Below are positions 8,240 through 12,630 of a stretch of DNA of 12,630 bases, one piece after another. Position numbers and translations under genes: made by a program. The number at the start of each line of letters is the position of its first letter. Positions within the stretch are counted from its first letter, which is position 1. The stretch spans positions 1 through 12,630 of the forward strand of contig CALHVG010000058.1 of the NCBI GenBank assembly GCA_938039145.1, given 5' to 3'. The notes under the pieces were generated by a model. It was not told where the DNA came from. It made no database searches and worked only from the letters and a program-made list of their open reading frames with translations. This stretch comes from an uncultured Treponema sp. (lineage in GTDB: Bacteria; Spirochaetota; Spirochaetia; Treponematales; Treponemataceae).

Positions 8240-9133
8240 TCAGCGGTATACCTGGCGCCACATTTCTTTTATTCTTTCCAGCTTTTCACGGGCAGCAGTA
8301 TTCTTGTACTTTAAAATATACCATTCGATATCATGGCCTTCTCTATCTTTTAGCCGAAGCAACATATCCGGCTCGGCGGCAGACATAATAAAACCAATAA
8401 TGCGGTCATCACAATTTATTCTAAAGGCTTGGAACAAAACAGGGGTGCCGTCAGGCAATTTTTCATACACATCTATTGCACCGCTTTCAAGCAGTGTTCC
8501 CACCATTCCAAGGTTATTGCTTTCCACCGCCAGACTAAAAACAGTCTGACCTTCAGCATTGCGTATATTAAAATCAATTGCCGATGGAAAAAAACTCAGA
8601 AGCTGTGTAAGGATTTTTGCATCGCCGCTCTTAACGGCATACATTAAAGCATTATTTCTCATATGATCGACCGCATTTATGTTGAGGAAAGGTGAATTAA
8701 GCAAAATTTTAATAATGCCTTGATTTTTATTTTCTATAGCATACATCAATGCATTCTTACCTAAGTTGTTTTTCTCGTTCGGATCTGCATCGCCTATTGT
8801 TATAAGGTCTTGAACTATGGAACTAGCATAGTCGTTCGCGGCAACAATAATTAAAGCGGTCATACCGTAACGATTTTTATACGATGCCCGTGCGTTGGAT
8901 TCAAGCAGTAACCTTACACATGGTACCCATTGTTCGTGACAAGCAAGCATTAACGGAGTCATTTCGTCCGATTCCCTGCAATAATTCGGATTTGCGCCCA
9001 GTTCAAGGGCGGATTGTAAACTCTCTATACTTTGTTCTTGGACAGCTTTCATTAATCGCTCATCCATTCCGCCGGCAAACAGTGCCGACGCAAAAAGCAG
9101 TACAAATGCCGCCGAAGTAATTTTCTTTATCAT
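8240..9133 (-). CDS. Secreted ankyrin-repeat protein, second of a paralogous pair
   Basis: The start is set at ATG 9131-9133 (297 residues), six bases from AGGAG. An upstream in-frame TTG would add 17 residues ahead of an otherwise normal signal peptide and is rejected. MIKKITSAAFVLLFASALFA is a cleavable signal, so the product is periplasmic. About seven ankyrin repeats follow, including GMTALIIVAANDYASSIVQD and GKNALMYAIENKNQGIIKIL. The gene is a clear paralogue of its upstream neighbour: both begin DERLM/GERLM..AV.EQ, share LM.AC..QW.P.V...L, and end with a G.DIE.YI segment followed by a basic tail. The pair therefore arose by tandem duplication. A C11 run on the coding strand lies 77 bases before the start. 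Confidence 0.93.
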   Translation of the reverse strand: MIKKITSAAFVLLFASALFAGGMDERLMKAVQEQSIESLQSALELGANPNYCRESDEMTPLMLACHEQWVPCVRLLLESNARASYKNRYGMTALIIVAANDYASSIVQDLITIGDADPNEKNNLGKNALMYAIENKNQGIIKILLNSPFLNINAVDHMRNNALMYAVKSGDAKILTQLLSFFPSAIDFNIRNAEGQTVFSLAVESNNLGMVGTLLESGAIDVYEKLPDGTPVLFQAFRINCDDRIIGFIMSAAEPDMLLRLKDREGHDIEWYILKYKNTAAREKLERIKEMWRQVYR

Positions 9134-9209
9134 TGGTATCTCCTGTTTTATAAAGCACCTGTTCATCATGCTCCCACCGCACAAGCATAATTATGTGGCT
9201 CTGTGCGAT

Positions 9210-9220
9210 GGGGGGGGGGG
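9210..9220. repeat. G11/C11 homopolymer between the paralogous ankyrin genes
   Basis: There are eleven consecutive G on the plus strand, which is C11 on the coding strand. The run begins nine bases after the stop of the first ankyrin gene and ends 77 bases before the start of the second. Runs of this length slip readily during replication. It is not inside a reading frame, so length changes could only affect transcription, termination or mRNA structure. No convincing -35/-10 pair can be placed around it. Confidence 0.9.
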
Positions 9221-9229
9221 AAGGTAAAA

Positions 9230-10138
9230 CTAGTATCTCCGTTTTGCAGCCCGTTTTGCATCTTGTACTTCCTTAAAATGCTTTTTTTCTTCAAATATGC
9301 GTCTTGCATATTCGTCGTTACGGAGATCGATATAATATTCTATATCGTTTCCGTTCTCATCTGTAGTTGTCAGCAATGCTTCCGGAGTGTAGTTATTCAT
9401 TATGAGAGCGATAACATCTTTTGATTGCCGTGTTTTTATTGCCCAAAATAATACTGGCATTCCGTTAACTTTTTTATCAATATCCAAGCCGTAATTGCCT
9501 TCAAATAAGAATCTCACCATCTGGGTACTTTTCTCAACAGCCAGCATAAAAGCATTTTTTCCATCGCTGTTTTTTTGATCCCAATTTACACCAGTCGAAT
9601 CCGCCAAATACTTTGCACCAGCTATGTTGCCGTTTTTTATAGCATACATCAGTGCTGTATTGCCGAGATTATCCTGTTGACCTGGATTAACTTTAGTATT
9701 TTTAACAAGATATACCAAATTATTGTAATTATTATTTTCCGCAGCATACATCAATACGGTCTTTCCACTATGATCTACATCATTCACATTAGCCTCACCT
9801 CTTTCGATGAGATATTTTGCGATGTTATCATTATTAGTTTCTTTCACCGCAATCATTAAAGCCGTTTGTCCGTTGCTATTTTTAAAAGAGGGATTCGCTT
9901 TAGCCTCTATAAGTTTTTCAACACCAGGCATCCATTGCTTGCTACATGCTTCCATTAATAAACTTCTACCAGTGTCGTCCGCATAATTTGCACTGTCTGT
10001 TTGTGCAAGATAGTGCTTTAAATTTGTCATATTTTGCTCACGAACCGCCTCCATCAGGCGCTCTCCGTTCCAATCCGCCCACAACACAGAAGCGGCAAGC
10101 GTACACAGAAGTCCGGCAATAAAAATAGTTTTTTTCAT
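9230..10138 (-). CDS. Secreted ankyrin-repeat protein, first gene of the operon
   Basis: The start is set at ATG 10136-10138 (302 residues), seven bases after AGGAGG. The frame is open for 36 more codons to 10246, but those precede a proper signal peptide (MKKTIFIAGLLCTLAASVLWA) and include leader hairpin sequence, so they are not used. The mature part has about seven ankyrin repeats, such as GQTALMIAVKETNNDNIAKY, GKTVLMYAAENNNYNNLVYL and GNTALMYAIKNGNIAGAKYL. It ends in a Lys/Arg-rich tail (KRAAKRRY). It is a paralogue of the next gene. A promoter with a C10 tract and a terminator-like leader hairpin lie upstream. The periplasmic location is inferred from the signal; the binding partner is unknown. 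Confidence 0.93.
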   Translation of the reverse strand: MKKTIFIAGLLCTLAASVLWADWNGERLMEAVREQNMTNLKHYLAQTDSANYADDTGRSLLMEACSKQWMPGVEKLIEAKANPSFKNSNGQTALMIAVKETNNDNIAKYLIERGEANVNDVDHSGKTVLMYAAENNNYNNLVYLVKNTKVNPGQQDNLGNTALMYAIKNGNIAGAKYLADSTGVNWDQKNSDGKNAFMLAVEKSTQMVRFLFEGNYGLDIDKKVNGMPVLFWAIKTRQSKDVIALIMNNYTPEALLTTTDENGNDIEYYIDLRNDEYARRIFEEKKHFKEVQDAKRAAKRRY

Positions 10139-10196
10139 AAAATACCTCCTATATGGTGTATGAAAAATAGAATTCGGCATAAAGCCTTTAAAATAT

Positions 10197-10260
10197 AAAA
10201 AAGCCGGATGCGCCGTACCTGAATACATATTATGCATCAAATACAAACCGCCTCCGGCTT
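10197..10260 (-). terminator. Terminator-like hairpin in the leader of the ankyrin operon
   Basis: On the minus strand AAGCCGGA (10253-10260) pairs perfectly with TCCGGCTT (10201-10208). After one mismatch the stem continues with GCG/CGC. Six T follow directly (10197-10202). It lies between the likely promoter (10315-10343) and the first ankyrin start (10138), where a constitutive terminator would block the operon. A conditional attenuator, or the leftover end of an earlier gene, would fit. The loop of about 36 bases is long for a classical terminator. Confidence 0.45.
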
Positions 10261-10304
10261 GTTTTATGAGAAGTGAAATAAGTTTACGTGTATTAGTTAA
10301 ATTC

Positions 10305-10314
10305 GGGGGGGGGG
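10305..10314. repeat. G10/C10 homopolymer at the ankyrin operon promoter
   Basis: There are ten consecutive G on the plus strand, which is C10 on the strand transcribed as the ankyrin operon. The run begins immediately downstream of a -10 box (10315-10320), so the expected transcription start falls inside it. The first purine after the run is G at 10304, eleven bases from the -10 box. Confidence 0.9.
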
Positions 10315-10343
10315 ATGATAGCAGATGTTTTAAATGTAGTCAA
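10315..10343 (-). promoter_or_regulatory. Promoter of the ankyrin/OmpA operon
   Basis: The minus strand has TTGACT (10338-10343), a 17-base spacer, then TATCAT (10315-10320), each one base from consensus. C10 follows directly. The start codon of the first ankyrin gene is about 170 bases downstream. This is the only good promoter seen for the six-gene run. Confidence 0.65.
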
Positions 10344-10599
10344 TAAATTGTTAGACATATGCATTCCCCTCTAAAAGAAATATGAATAGATTATATCCGT
10401 ATAAATTACAAGCTGTCAAGAGCTCGTATTTTATTTACAGAGTAAATGCATTATAACCGCAGCATGAATTAAACGTAAAAAAGAAATAACTTTAGGCTTC
10501 TCGTAAAAGAATTAAAATTGTGTATCTAACCTTTTCCTCTAGTCTATCGCCCGCAATTATATGCCAATTGTAGAATAAATATTTCCTTATCGGAAAATT
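10344..10599. other. Gene-free stretch between ankyrin operon and antitoxin gene
   Basis: About 255 AT-rich bases between the divergent ankyrin operon and the AbrB-type antitoxin. I find no reading frame, strong hairpin or repeat shared with the rest of the window. It serves at least as the space between two divergent promoters. Confidence 0.5.
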
Positions 10600-10631
10600 A
10601 CTTGATGACAAGTAAAAACTTGATATATCAT
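10600..10631 (+). promoter_or_regulatory. Candidate promoter and operator of the antitoxin gene
   Basis: TTGATG (10602-10607) and TATCAT (10626-10631) are 18 bases apart, 29 bases before the ATG at 10660. Across the -35 box lies ACTTG (10600-10604), four bases, CAAGT (10609-10613), with a further ACTTG at 10618-10622. A 10-bp palindrome TGATATATCA (10621-10630) covers the -10. Antitoxins of the AbrB fold normally repress their own promoter, and these symmetric sites are the natural operator candidates. Confidence 0.5.
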
Positions 10632-10659
10632 ATACATTAAGAAATGCAAGGAAGTGTTT

Positions 10660-10908
10660 ATGGAACTTGCAAAAGTAACATCAAAAGGGCAGATTACCGT
10701 TCCTCTTGTGATAAGGAAGCTGCTTCACTTGAAAACGGGCGATAAAGTCTTTTTTGAAGAAAGCAGGGGGAAAATCTATTTTACAAATGCATCTAAAATT
10801 ACTTTGACGGATATTCAAACACAAATGCAAGGTGCAGCAGAAAAAGCTGGCTTCCAATCGGAAGATGATGTAACCACTTATATCAAAGAATTAAGAAAAT
10901 TGCGTTGA
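10660..10908 (+). CDS. AbrB/MazE-type antitoxin
   Basis: The protein is 82 residues. ATG 10660 is chosen over the in-frame GTG at 10654 because AAGGAAG (about 10647-10653) would overlap that GTG but is well spaced from the ATG. Residues 1-48 are a swapped-hairpin AbrB DNA-binding domain: AKVTSKGQITVPLVIRKLL, then LKTGDKVFFEE. The C-terminal half (about 50-82, containing TDIQTQMQGAAEKAGF) is the usual helical part that binds and neutralises a toxin. The last codons overlap the TTG start of a PIN-domain toxin gene by four bases, the normal layout of such pairs. The antitoxin looks intact although the toxin is broken, so it may persist as a stand-alone repressor or protect against a related toxin elsewhere. 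Confidence 0.9.
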   Translation: MELAKVTSKGQITVPLVIRKLLHLKTGDKVFFEESRGKIYFTNASKITLTDIQTQMQGAAEKAGFQSEDDVTTYIKELRKLR

Positions 10909-11302
10909 GAGTTTTCGTAGGCACAAATGTCGTAATTTCCGCAATGCTATTTCCAAACAGAAAGACTGCAAAACTTTTTTCTCATTTGCTCAGAAAACAT
11001 ACGATAATAATTTCATCTTACTCAAAAGAAGAATGTAAAGAAGTCTTTGAAAGGAAATTCCCGACAAAAATGCAACAGCTGGAAATCTTCTTTAACAGAA
11101 TTAATTTTGAAGAATTTGAACCCCTGCCATACTAGATGATAAGAAATATCAAAAAATTAGAAATATAAAAGATTTGCCTATTCTTGCCTCTGCAATTCTT
11201 TCTGACTCGGACATTTTATTAACCGGCGACAAAGATTTTGAAGATATAAAAATTGACAAACCAGTTATTTTTACGCCGACAAGGTATTTCGAATTAATAT
11301 AG
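10905..11302 (+). pseudogene. PIN-domain toxin, frameshifted and missing the first catalytic Asp
   Basis: Translation from TTG 10905 begins MRVFVGTNVVISAMLFPN, the N-terminus of the PIN-family toxin component seen with AbrB-type antitoxins. The family has D-T-N at this point; here it reads G-T-N, one GAC to GGC transition. The frame ends at TAG 11133-11135. From 11129 a second frame continues the protein (ILDDKKYQ, LPILASAILSDSDILLTGDK, PVIFTPTRYFELI) to TAG 11300-11302, so about one base was lost near 11120-11131. The second part has the acidic residues SDSD and GDKDF of the PIN active site. The full product would have been about 132 residues, a normal length. PIN toxins are metal-dependent ribonucleases. 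This one has two independent inactivating lesions, assuming the sequence is correct. Confidence 0.85.
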
Positions 11303-11747
11303 AATAAATCATAGCCCTCTTCAAGCATTCGTTTGACTTGTGTTCAATCGATTTAGAATAATGTCATATCGCCGGCGTGATAAAATTCAAATAAATATTA
11401 TATGAGACATCATGGAATCCCGGAGGATAGTTAGACAGTTTTCCCTGCGCGGAAAAATTGCAGCGGAAAGGAAAAGCATTGTATCTTGCAAAATCAATTC
11501 CACCGTCCGCCCTCCGTTCGGTGAAGACATCATTCATCGCTCAGTGAAGGCATCGTCCCCTGCTCGGAGGGAATATCTCCCTTCGCTCGAGTGGGACTAG
11601 CACACCCGTACAAGTCGGGCGGCAGTAAGAACGAGTTTTACAAGCTTTCATTCTTCTACCGCTGCCCCCAGTTTTCAACGACCAAAGAATGCCACCCTTT
11701 GGAACCCCCTGTTTTTCTTGCGGAGGAACTGGTATAACCCGGCTAGT
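11303..11747. other. Gene-free, GC-richer stretch with many short inverted repeats
   Basis: No frame here looks like a real protein; the 62-codon plus and 85-codon minus frames have no ribosome site or recognisable domain. From about 11540 base composition rises, and nested inverted repeats occur: CCAAAG/CTTTGG (11682-11687, 11697-11702) inside CCAGTT/AACTGG (11668-11673, 11727-11732), and a GGCAG/CTGCC pair with AAGAA/TTCTT inside at about 11620-11667. This could be a structured RNA or a dispersed repeat. I cannot assign it to a known family. Confidence 0.4.
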
Positions 11748-11827
11748 AAGAATTGGGCGACGCCCAATTCTTGAGACGGGCATACAGCAAATAATCAAAT
11801 GAACGAACGATTTAAAATGTCCGTCCT
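11748..11827. repeat. Two-hairpin dispersed repeat, copy D
   Basis: Stem 1 is AAGAATTGGGC (11748-11758) with GCCCAATTCTT (11762-11772), perfectly paired. Its sequence differs from copies A and C at several positions, all compensated. Stem 2 is GACGGGCAT (11775-11783) with ATGTCCGTC (11817-11825), nine pairs including one G-T. The interior keeps the AATCxxATGAACGA segment of copy B. The GC-rich hairpin motif follows directly. Confidence 0.8.
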
Positions 11828-11830
11828 TCT

Positions 11831-11860
11831 GCTTAGAGGAGTACCCCTAAGACCCCTCAT
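11831..11860. repeat. GC-rich hairpin motif, copy 2
   Basis: GCTTAGAGGAGTACCCCTAA followed by GACCCCTCAT is a diverged copy of the motif at 51-80. CTTAG (11832-11836) pairs with CTAAG across a short loop, with one mismatch further inside. It adjoins two-hairpin repeat copy D. Confidence 0.55.
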
Positions 11861-11943
11861 AGGTCGTGGAGTTTTTGACTGTTCTAAAGCCCGTGAGGCT
11901 ATTCCTTTATAAGAAACCGGTCTTGGGGCATATCTTGCAATGA

Positions 11944-11971
11944 GGGTCTGTTATATAGTTATAACAGACCC
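11944..11971. terminator. 12-bp hairpin after the small lipoprotein gene
   Basis: GGGTCTGTTATA (11944-11955) and TATAACAGACCC (11960-11971) form a perfect 12-bp stem with a 4-base loop, 33 bases beyond the stop codon of the minus-strand lipoprotein. No T-run follows on either strand, so it is a plausible mRNA 3' end or a weak terminator rather than a classical one. Confidence 0.55.
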
Positions 11972-12004
11972 CTTCCAATATTAATAAAAATTTAAGCTGA
12001 ATGA

Positions 12005-12301
12005 TTATTTTTTAGTATAGCTTAATCCGGTGCCATGCATGCCGCCTTTTACAGCACTTACAACTGTATGATTTGTAGTAGCTCCGGTTTTTATATTAGC
12101 ATATTTTAGAGTGTTTGTACCGAATTCCAGTGTACCGCTATATGGGCTAGTCCAGGCAGTATTCTGTAAATCATCCGGGAATTGAACAACTACAGCTCCG
12201 GCATTATCGCTGTTCGGCTGCTTGCACCCTGTAATAAACGCTGCTGCACTAATCATTAAAACTAATGCGCCAATCATCGAAACAATCTTTGTCTGTTTCA
12301 T
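12005..12301 (-). CDS. Small lipoprotein with a promoter containing a poly-G tract
   Basis: The protein is 98 residues. ATG 12299-12301 is six bases after AAGGAG. The N-terminus is a long lipoprotein signal ending in AAFITGC, so the Cys near residue 26 is the lipidated residue of a Treponema-type lipobox, followed by KQPNSDN as a flexible tether. The mature part is about 70 residues: LQNTAWTSPYSGTLEF, then KYANIKTGATTNHTVVSAVK and a Gly-rich end. This resembles the short beta-rich lipoproteins with a W.S...G.L.F pattern seen in oral treponemes, but I do not recognise a named family. The product is probably exposed on a membrane surface. A G18 tract between its -35 and -10 regions suggests on/off variation of expression. 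Confidence 0.82.
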   Translation of the reverse strand: MKQTKIVSMIGALVLMISAAAFITGCKQPNSDNAGAVVVQFPDDLQNTAWTSPYSGTLEFGTNTLKYANIKTGATTNHTVVSAVKGGMHGTGLSYTKK

Positions 12302-12314
12302 TTTAAACTCCTTC

Positions 12315-12335
12315 TTGCAATGTTTTTCATTGCAA
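12315..12335 (-). promoter_or_regulatory. Leader hairpin next to the lipoprotein ribosome site
   Basis: On the minus strand TTGCAATG, five A and CATTGCAA form a perfect 8-bp hairpin (12328-12335 with 12315-12322). It ends two bases before the AAGGAG ribosome site of the lipoprotein. It could stabilise the 5' end of the mRNA or affect ribosome access. Confidence 0.5.
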
Positions 12336-12354
12336 TTATTTTTACGTAATTATT

Positions 12355-12389
12355 AGTTTACCCCCCCCCCCCCCCCCCGAATTTGTCAA
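12355..12389 (-). promoter_or_regulatory. Promoter with the poly-G tract in its spacer
   Basis: The minus strand has a perfect -35 box TTGACA (12384-12389), then AATTC, then G18 (12361-12378), then TAAACT (12355-12360) followed by AATAAT. With TAAACT as -10 the spacer is 23 bases now and would be 17 with twelve G. With AATAAT it is 29 now and would be 17 with six G. Either way the present length is far from the 16-18 optimum, so this copy is probably in a low or off state. Confidence 0.65.
12361..12378. repeat. C18/G18 homopolymer
   Basis: Eighteen consecutive C on the plus strand, the longest homopolymer in the window. It lies within the promoter spacer of the small lipoprotein. The true length probably varies between cells, and the assembled length may be unreliable. 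Confidence 0.9.
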
Positions 12390-12464
12390 GTATATTTTTC
12401 TTCTAACGGTTATTTTTTTTGTTATCAGTATGTAATCATTTATGTATGAAATACGCTGTCTATT

Positions 12465-12541
12465 AGTGCTGTAACATGTGACATGTTCCAGCTGTAATAG
12501 GTCACCTATTCTAGCCGTATCATGTGGGCTATTACGGCACT
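12465..12541. repeat. Three 23-bp-spaced palindromes inside an inverted repeat
   Basis: AACATGTGACATGTT (12473-12487) and AATAGGTCACCTATT (12496-12510) are each perfect 7+1+7 palindromes of different sequence. The third unit (12519-12533) is less symmetric but can fold as TAGCC/GGCTA (12512-12516, 12527-12531). Each unit is preceded by GCTGT or GCCGT, at exact 23-base intervals. AGTGCTGTA (12465-12473) pairs with TACGGCACT (12533-12541), with one G-T pair, and closes the whole 77-base element. The array could be protein binding sites or a branched RNA. Confidence 0.7.
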
Positions 12542-12564
12542 ACACCGGACGCTTTTTAAAAAGA

Positions 12565-12594
12565 TTGACTATAACGTAACCCGCGACATATAAT
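12565..12594 (+). promoter_or_regulatory. Promoter reading out of the right edge
   Basis: TTGACT (12565-12570) and a perfect TATAAT (12589-12594) are 18 bases apart. It begins 24 bases after the palindrome array, which could hold its operators. No start codon with a ribosome site follows before the window ends. Confidence 0.65.
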
Positions 12595-12630
12595 TCGTTA
12601 CTACAAATTGAATAACTTGCGGATTCCTTT

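Noticed and set aside
9134..9229. A promoter for the second ankyrin gene using the C11 tract as spacer.
   Set aside because: No pair of boxes with acceptable match and distance could be placed on either side of the tract.
10139..10246. A 36-codon N-terminal extension of the first ankyrin gene.
   Set aside because: It would place extra residues before a normal signal peptide, starts with TTG inside a hairpin, and the downstream ATG has a perfect AGGAGG.
11336..11360. TTGACT followed by TAGAAT as a promoter after the toxin remnant.
   Set aside because: The spacer is only 15 bases and no gene lies downstream to be served.
10350..11436. GTTAGAC at 10350-10356 and 11430-11436 flanks the toxin-antitoxin pair, resembling integron cassette ends (GTTRRRY).
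   Set aside because: No matching RYYYAAC arm or attC-like fold is found in the 130 bases before the second site, so the cassette reading has no structural support.
11412..11600. A 62-codon plus-strand frame.
   Set aside because: Its ATG has only weak ribosome site support, and the sequence shows no domain or signal and is basic and low in structure.
11541..11798. An 85-codon minus-strand frame.
   Set aside because: No ribosome site, odd Arg/Cys/Pro-rich composition, no recognisable domain, and it runs through the inverted repeats and into repeat copy D.
12465..12541. A tRNA gene suggested by the cloverleaf-like fold.
   Set aside because: It lacks the invariant TTC-type T-loop, the D-loop GG and a normal anticodon arm, and the stems are perfect palindromes with tiny loops.
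12465..12541. A short CRISPR array.
   Set aside because: The constant part is only about 5 bases, the variable part is palindromic, and no cas gene is present.

Overview
The window looks like an accessory stretch of a spirochaete chromosome, most likely a host-associated Treponema. The evidence is indirect: moderate-to-low GC, Treponema-style lipoboxes (FASC, ITGC), FlgD-like plus OmpA architecture in one protein, families of secreted ankyrin proteins, and long poly-G/poly-C tracts in promoter regions. Species cannot be fixed from the sequence alone.

Left part (1-1993). A dispersed two-hairpin repeat (copies at 85-166, 1549-1630 and 1640-1719) surrounds a broken PIN-like (DUF4935-type) gene at 291-1445. 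That gene is one continuous reading frame interrupted by two in-frame stops. Next to it, on the minus strand, is the C-terminal remnant of an MscS-family mechanosensitive channel (1730-1993), whose upstream part has been replaced by the ankyrin cluster.

Centre (1941-10138, minus strand, read right to left). Six genes lie in one direction with short gaps or overlaps. In order of transcription they are two paralogous secreted ankyrin proteins, an ankyrin lipoprotein, a 603-residue FlgD-like/OmpA peptidoglycan-binding protein, a long secreted ankyrin protein and a 664-residue ankyrin lipoprotein. Two start codons overlap the preceding stop (ankyrin lipoprotein to OmpA protein, and the last ankyrin pair), so expression is probably coupled. 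All six products carry export signals, so the ankyrin repeats should act in the periplasm or at a membrane face rather than in the cytoplasm. The OmpA-like protein would tie the set to peptidoglycan. A C10 tract directly follows a good -10 box in the promoter of the first gene, and a C11 tract lies between the first and second genes.

Right part (10339-12630). An AbrB-type antitoxin is intact, but its overlapping PIN toxin partner has lost the first catalytic Asp (now Gly) and is frameshifted. A 440-base gene-free GC-rich stretch and a fourth copy of the dispersed repeat follow. A small lipoprotein on the minus strand has G18 between its TTGACA -35 box and its -10 region, the layout expected for phase variation by promoter spacing. 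The right edge holds three 15-bp palindromes spaced exactly 23 bp apart inside an outer inverted repeat, then a strong promoter reading out of the window.

The main theme is a periplasmic ankyrin/OmpA operon and a lipoprotein, both apparently controlled by slippage-prone homopolymers, lying among decayed PIN-domain genes and structured repeats whose stems show compensatory base changes.
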